From Sebastes aleutianus (taxonomy: Eukaryota; Chordata; Actinopteri; Perciformes; Sebastidae): DNA of 64,000 nt. The stretch is taken from assembly GCA_916700875.1 (NCBI GenBank), contig CAKAKS010000031.1, forward strand, positions 18,807,880 through 18,871,879. Reading direction: 5' to 3'. The position numbers were made by a program, and so were the translations under genes. This document shows positions 58,865 to 64,000 of the stretch, in pieces. The notes below the pieces were generated by a model. It was not told the DNA's origin. It saw nothing but the letters and a program-made list of their open reading frames with translations, and ran no database searches. Every line of letters starts with the position of its first letter. Within the stretch, counting starts at the first letter, position 1.

Positions 58865-59356
58865 GGCTGGGGGATATGGATGAAAACAATAATATAATAT
58901 CTTGCTATGTAGAAAAATATTTTTTCATTAATGATATTCATCCATTCATTATCTGTAACCACTTATCCTATTCAGTGTCGCGGGGGAACGAAGGCAGGGT
59001 ACATCAAGACTATCACAGGGCTGACACATAGAAACAGACAACCATTCACGCTCACATTCACACCTACGGGAAATTTGGAGTCCCATTAATGATATATGGC
59101 GCAATATTTAGAATTAAGACAAATTCACATATATAGTGATGAAACTTATGTTCAATGCAATGAACTGTGCTCCACTGTTATTAGAAACAAAACCTCACAC
59201 GTCTCAACCAAAAACCTTATCTACTTGTTTTCTTAGTTTTTAATTAATTTGCTTGGAATCACAGATTTTTAACAAAGCAGTTGTGTAAATCAATACGGTG
59301 ATATGCTCATATTGTCATGATACGATTTCACTGATAATACTGAATTACTGGCCAGC
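58865..59356. mobile_element. hAT-like element of the GGGCTGGGNGATAT group, interrupted
   Basis: Left end TAGGGCTGGGGGATAT near 58863. The right part (ATATGCTCATATTGTCATGA to TACTGGCCAGCCATGC) matches the decayed end of the same group, as does a scrap at 10530-10600. It is split by the insert at 58938-59083. Confidence 0.6.
58938..59083. mobile_element. Fish repeat fragment inserted in a hAT-like element
   Basis: Flanked by 12-bp direct copies of CATTAATGATAT (58926-58937, 59084-59095). The insert carries CATCCATTCATTATCTGTAA, CTATCACAGGGCTGACACAT and CATTCACACCTACGGG, a string common across fish genomes. The long direct repeat fits target-primed retrotransposition, an inference. Confidence 0.75.
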
Positions 59357-59779
59357 CATGCTGTGGAGTTAGAGCAGATTTTTGTAGTGTGAGTCCAGAC
59401 CTGCATTTTTACGGCCTGCATCACTAGTAGTCGTGCTGCTTAAACGATTTTTCTGTAAAAATGGCAACACTTTTTGATTTAAGGCCACATTTGAGAGAAA
59501 TGATATCATCTGCACACCTACAACATTACACAATACAGCTTCACATGCCAAATATTCCTGCATTATATAGTAATTTATGCCTTGTAACTGGCAATTACAT
59601 AACCCAGTTTGTAAAGCTAAAGGCAGGCTCTCGGCGTCGAGCGCATCGTCTCTTCCAGAACAATGTAAACACGCGCACGTTTCCCAGTAGGTAAAGGCAG
59701 GGACGCAGCAGGCGACACCTGTGCTCTGTTTGGCTGAGGTGAAGCCGGGATGGGATTGGTGGAGGTGGAGGTGGTGGTT

Positions 59780-59795
59780 GGGGGGGGGGGGGGGG
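59780..59795 (+). repeat. Run of 16 G within a GGAGGTGG-rich tract
   Basis: An uninterrupted G16 run follows GGTGGAGGTGGAGGTGGTGG-type sequence and precedes AGAGAGGGAGGG, so G-quadruplex formation is plausible. Confidence 0.9.
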
Positions 59796-61298
59796 CAGAG
59801 AGGGAGGGTGACACCATCATGGGTCCTCTCTGCAGCAGTGGATGTATGTAGCAGCCAGGATGAAGGAGGGGGATGGGCAGCAAGCAAGAGCGTTCTCCCT
59901 CCCCTTCCATGACTGTATATGAGCATCAGTCCCAGAGAGCAGCAGAAGGACAATAAAGCTGAATGATGAGGATCTCAGCAGCCAGCAGCAACCTGAGCTG
60001 GTAGACAGGGCTGCAACTAACTCATTGTCATTATTGATTAATCTGCTGATTATTTTGTAGATTCATCGATTGTCAGAAATTAGTGAAAGATATCCCAGTT
60101 TCTCAAAAGTCCAAGGTGATGTCTTTATGATGTAAAACAGAACAGGTTTTGGCATGGTTTATTTTGGATTTTCGGATAGAGCCAGCTAGCCCGGCTCTAT
60201 CCGCAGTTCGCTGTTTCCCCCTTTGTCCAGTCTTTATGCTAAGCTTGGCTAACTACGTCCTGACTTAACAGACATGAGACTGACATCGATTTTTGCACTT
60301 AATTCTTGGAGAAAAAAAAAGGAAATAAGCTTATTTCCCAAAATGCTGAACTGTTCCTTTAAGTATCTGATGGATTGTGATAAGTCCGGAAGTTACTAGG
60401 AAGTATCTGGAAGCAGGCTGGTGCGTATTTACTCCTCTCTGTGCAGGACATTTTTAGAAAAGGAGGAAGGTGAAGCAGAGAAGGACAAACGAATGCACTT
60501 AGTTGCACACGTACACAAACACATGCGCACACACACACACACAAAGCTTTCATCTGACCTTGGAAGCATCACTGAACCAGAGCATCACACACTGGTCTGG
60601 GTTCAGTGTCTGACGCAGTGCCTGCAGCCTCTGGGCCTCCGTAAAACACACACACACACATACACACAACAAATACTCATGCACCCTGCAAACACACACA
60701 CTCCCAGATAAATCCATGCCGAAATGTCATGTCGCCGTGGTTACAGAGCATGAAGGGCTGGCTGAAATAGAGCTCTCTAATTCATGGTTACAGTGGCTCA
60801 TAATCTTAATGAATTCCCCTTCTCTTTCACTGAGGAAGAGTGCTGTGTCAGAGCTGGCAGACATCCTCCTCCTCCCAGTCTGCTCAGCAGCACGTGACTG
60901 CTCTCCTCTCTCCATCCTCCTTTTGCATACATACGCACACACAAACAGTGGAAACATGTTTAATACCGAAAAATCAACATATAGAAGATAGGTGCAGAAA
61001 GCCAAGTAGTGCAGCCAAGATGCTCTCGACAAAAACAAAAAGAGGAAACGCAGATTAAGGAGAGAGGAAAAAGAGAAAGCATAGCATGACGTGATGGTGA
61101 TGTGAGGAGGATTTCTTGTGCAAAATTATATTGATTTGGGTTTTTATGCTGTACAGTTGAGCTGGAGGAGACTGCTGAGACTGCTGAACCTGCTCCAGCT
61201 GCGGCATCACAGTGGATCACTTGCTTTCCTACAGTCTATTATATACTGTCTGCCAATTTGAGCACACTGGGCTTCTGTGAGTTGTTTCCCAGCTTCAC

Positions 61299-62372
61299 TT
61301 AAAGGGGACACATCATGCTCATGTCCAGTTTCGTACTTATATTTTGGGCTTCTACTAGAACATGTTTACATGCTTTAATGTTCAAAAAACACATTGTTTT
61401 TCTCATACTGTCCATCTGAATATACTTGTATTCTCCCTCTGTCTGAAACGCTCCGTTTTAGCGCCTGTCTCTTTAAGACCCCCTCCTGAAAAAGCCCAGT
61501 CTGCTCTGATTGGCTTGTGAGAAAAATATGGTGCACCTTTGCAAAGGTAGTTCTCAAGCTGTGGGCTAACTCCGGGTCTGAAAAATGAAGCCAATGCATA
61601 AAATGTCTTAAACTTGCATTCTTTCTAGTAACCAGCAGGGGGCGACTCCTCTGGTTGCAAAAAGAAGTCTGATTGTATAGAAGTCTATGAGAAAATGACC
61701 CTACTTCTCATTTGATTTATTACCTCAGTAAACATTGTAAACATGAGTTTATGGTCTCAATCTCTAGTTTCAAGTCTTGTCCAATACAGCATGATGTTCA
61801 TTTAGTAACTTATGGTCCCATTTAGAGTCAAATAGACCATAAAGCAGGGTATGCTTTAGGGCGTGGCTACCTTGTGATTGACAGGTCGCTACCACGGCGT
61901 TGTCCTGTCTGTGTGTTGTCTGTGTTTTCATCCTACAACTGTAACCCTTTCACAGCGTGTTTTCAGTTCATGAAAGTTAATTATAACCTTTTTGGTTGCC
62001 TGCCTTATTCAGCGTTCGGTAGTACTTAGCTCCATCCTCTGGTGTCACTTCTGGTTGCAAAAAAACTAAATGCCGATCTCGAGGCTTCAAAACAACAGTT
62101 CACAAACAATTTGGTGGTGTTGCGGTGACTACTTCCACGTCTTATATACAGTCTATGTTCTCAAGCGGTGTGCGATATATTCTAATGAGCCTGCATGTGA
62201 CATAGGAAGTGGAGCCAAATCTGAATGGCTTGATGAGTCACATGTTTTCTGATCTAGGGAGCTCAAAATAAAACTGACTGGGTTGTCTTATTTCACAGTT
62301 TGTGGGTTGGTGGACACTCCAGATACCCAAATGTATGTGCACAAGCACTTTTTCATAATATGTCCCCTTTAA
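61299..62372. mobile_element. TTAA-bounded element with an internal insertion
   Basis: Ends TTAAAGGGGACACATCATG and CATAATATGTCCCCTTTAA are inverted and carry TTAA at each border, fitting TTAA-targeting superfamilies (piggyBac or Kolobok). Non-coding. A second repeat occupies 61560-62156. Confidence 0.75.
61560..62156. mobile_element. Inner repeat nested in 61299-62372
   Basis: Flanked by direct 10-bp copies of GTTCTCAAGC (61550-61559, 62157-62166). It contains TCTGAAAAATGAAGCCAATG near the left and TTATATACAGTCTATG at the right. A partial relative lies at 3950-4140. Confidence 0.65.
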
Positions 62373-63039
62373 ATCCCTCTCCCTTATTAGTTTTTTTAGA
62401 GTGCTAAAAAACAAGTCAATGTTAACGCTGCTCGAATTTATGAATGAATTCATTACATATCAAGCTGATGGTTCCCTGCAGCTTCCTGCTCTGGTATTTC
62501 TGTAAAAGAGCTGAAAACAATTAGCTGATTGATCAGTTTGATAAAGTGAGTAATCAGTGACCATTTTGATAAGTGATCCGTCTTTAAACATCTTTCACAG
62601 TGAAACGGCAGTTTTAGCATCTTAATCTTCTGTAATGCGTTGTATTTCAAGTCAAAATGGAATATTTAAGGTATAATGAAGAGAGGGATTTGATTTAATT
62701 GTTAAGGGATTTTTAATGTGTGTTCTGTACTGAGCGTGGAGTCTCTGGAGAAACACAATGATTTGGAGCTGAAGAGGACTGTTGGCCTCCAGCCACACCT
62801 TCCTCACCTGCATTATTAGATCAGCAGGTGGAGGGCGAAGGATAAATGAATAAATTAGACCAATCGCACTCTGCTGGAAACATAAACAGTTTTTGCCATT
62901 TGACATCCAGACACACACCTCCAAAGAGGCACCCATGCTCTTTGACCTGAGACAAACTAACAGTCAACTGAGATTTATTTGTTTGGATATAAATTAAACA
63001 CAACGCAATGCAGGGTGAGACTTTACAAACATATTTTAA

Positions 63040-63520
63040 CTTATCTAAAGGACCAGTGTGTAACATTTAGGGGGATCTATTTGCAGAAGTGGATTCTAAT
63101 TTTATGTTTTCTTTAGTTTATAATCACCTGAAATAAGAATTGTGTTTCTGTTACCTTAGAATGAGCCATTTATATTTACATAGGGAGCGGGTCCTCCTCA
63201 AGGAGTCCGCCATGTTTGTACAGTAGCCGAAACGGAAAAAAACAAACACTCGCTCCTGTCGCTGCCGCCACTCTCTCTCTTGCTTCACCACTCACTTCCC
63301 TCATACACACACACTCTTTAAGCACGGACTCTGCTCCAAATGACCTACGCTACTCTTACAACAACTGGTTCTAGAGAGGGCCATTCAGGCTTTCCCGTCG
63401 GCCACTGTAGTCCTTCTACACGCTTGGCACACGAGAGAAGCTTCAGTTGGTTGCAATCTGCAACCTTACCACTAGATGCCGCCCGAGATCCTACACCCTT
63501 ACTCCTATTAAAGAGTTATT
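63040..63520 (-). repeat. Dispersed repeat, family A copy 3
   Basis: Carries TTACCTTAGAATGAGCCATT, CATAGGGAGCGGGTCCTCC and GGAGTCCGCCATGTTTGTAC, shared with 40090-40200 and, reversed, 28990-29110. The left edge reads AAAGGACCAGTGTGTAACAT, a recurrent start for this family in fish. Confidence 0.7.
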
Positions 63521-64000
63521 TTCAGATATAAATATTTTTTAACATTTGACAGATATCAACAAATAACAGAAACATTATTTATTTCAGTGTCTTGTCCTCC
63601 GCAAAACTATCCAACCTTTTCTGCTTAAAGCGTTTCCAATGTTAGTATTTGCTACTTTTTTGTTTCATATTTTAAATGAAATACCTTTTTTAGTTTTTAG
63701 TTTTTGACAAAATAAGCAGTTCCCCTCTCTTACTACTTCTCAATAGGTCTTCATTGGCACTTTATGTATCCTTTGAGTACAACCATAACCATGAAAACAA
63801 AGAGCCTCTGGTCTTGCCGCCCTGAGAAATTGGACATAAGTAGGTCTGCTCTTACTGCATCAAATGTGCTGAAAATAAAAAGATTTCTTCTCATCTGAAA
63901 AGAACAGTTTGGCGATATATACCTACTAAAATAATTCTGACTGGGGGGCGTCCAGTAGGCGTTTTACAACATCGGGTTTGGCGAAATAGTCATCGATTAG

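Larger units (their letters stand above)
57294..64000 (+). other. stxbp1: stxbp1 intron 1 (continues beyond window)
   Basis: No exon is recognised in 6.7 kb. It contains a G-rich tract (59750-59800), a hAT-like element with an insertion (58865 to about 59356), part of a common repeat (60005-60165), another repeat ending in a TTTAAG edge (about 60120-60362), (CA)n tracts (60520-60545, 60640-60700), a nested TTAA element (61299-62372) and a family A repeat (63040 to about 63520). Confidence 0.7.

Noticed and set aside
59369..59953. Minus-strand 194-codon open frame
   Set aside because: Its residues come from the C-run and CT-rich low-complexity sequence opposite the G16 tract. No domain is visible, and it lies inside stxbp1 intron 1.
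60520..60700. (CA)n stretches as a functional array
   Set aside because: Plain dinucleotide microsatellites; no regular spacer structure and no link to a gene feature.
57300..64000. Second stxbp1 coding exon
   Set aside because: I looked for the IMHDVIKKVKKKGEW-type sequence expected next and did not find it, so intron 1 appears to continue past the window.

Overview
The window looks like nuclear DNA from a teleost (ray-finned) fish. It is AT-rich, the genes are split into short exons with GT-AG introns, and the spaces between them are packed with short non-autonomous DNA transposons, a tRNA-derived SINE and LINE fragments typical of fish genomes. Four protein genes are recognisable from conserved protein sequence recalled from the human families. 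No bacterial-type operon, CRISPR array, rRNA gene or intact tRNA gene was seen.

Layout from left to right. (1) 986-4685, plus strand: the last five coding exons of arrdc1, an alpha-arrestin adaptor; its first exons lie left of the window. (2) 9710-18860, plus strand: the complete slc31a2 (CTR2) gene in four coding exons, with a TATA-less promoter around 9260-9700 and a poly(A) signal at 20017. (3) 23979-54787, minus strand: the complete niban2 (FAM129B/MINERVA) gene in 14 coding exons, predicting about 897 residues. (4) 57257-57293, plus strand: coding exon 1 of stxbp1 (Munc18-1), whose first intron runs to the right edge. niban2 and stxbp1 stand head to head about 2.5 kb apart, the same arrangement as human FAM129B-STXBP1 at 9q34.11. 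slc31a2 and niban2 are tail to tail.

The four genes do not form one pathway. They are a syntenic block: vesicle/ubiquitin adaptor (ARRDC1), endolysosomal copper handling (SLC31A2), PH-domain adhesion and survival protein (NIBAN2), synaptic vesicle fusion (STXBP1).

The most distinctive content is transposon archaeology. Several hAT-type elements can be delimited to the base by 8-bp target-site duplications, and in four places one element sits inside another. Other points worth a look are a recent 108-bp in-frame duplication in the last niban2 exon, a 31-bp perfect fold-back between niban2 and stxbp1, paired CACGTG boxes with an NRF1 palindrome in the slc31a2 promoter, and a 9-nt coding first exon in slc31a2. 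I found no convincing new biological system. Gene calls come from recognising protein families by eye; paralogue suffixes (a/b) cannot be assigned here.
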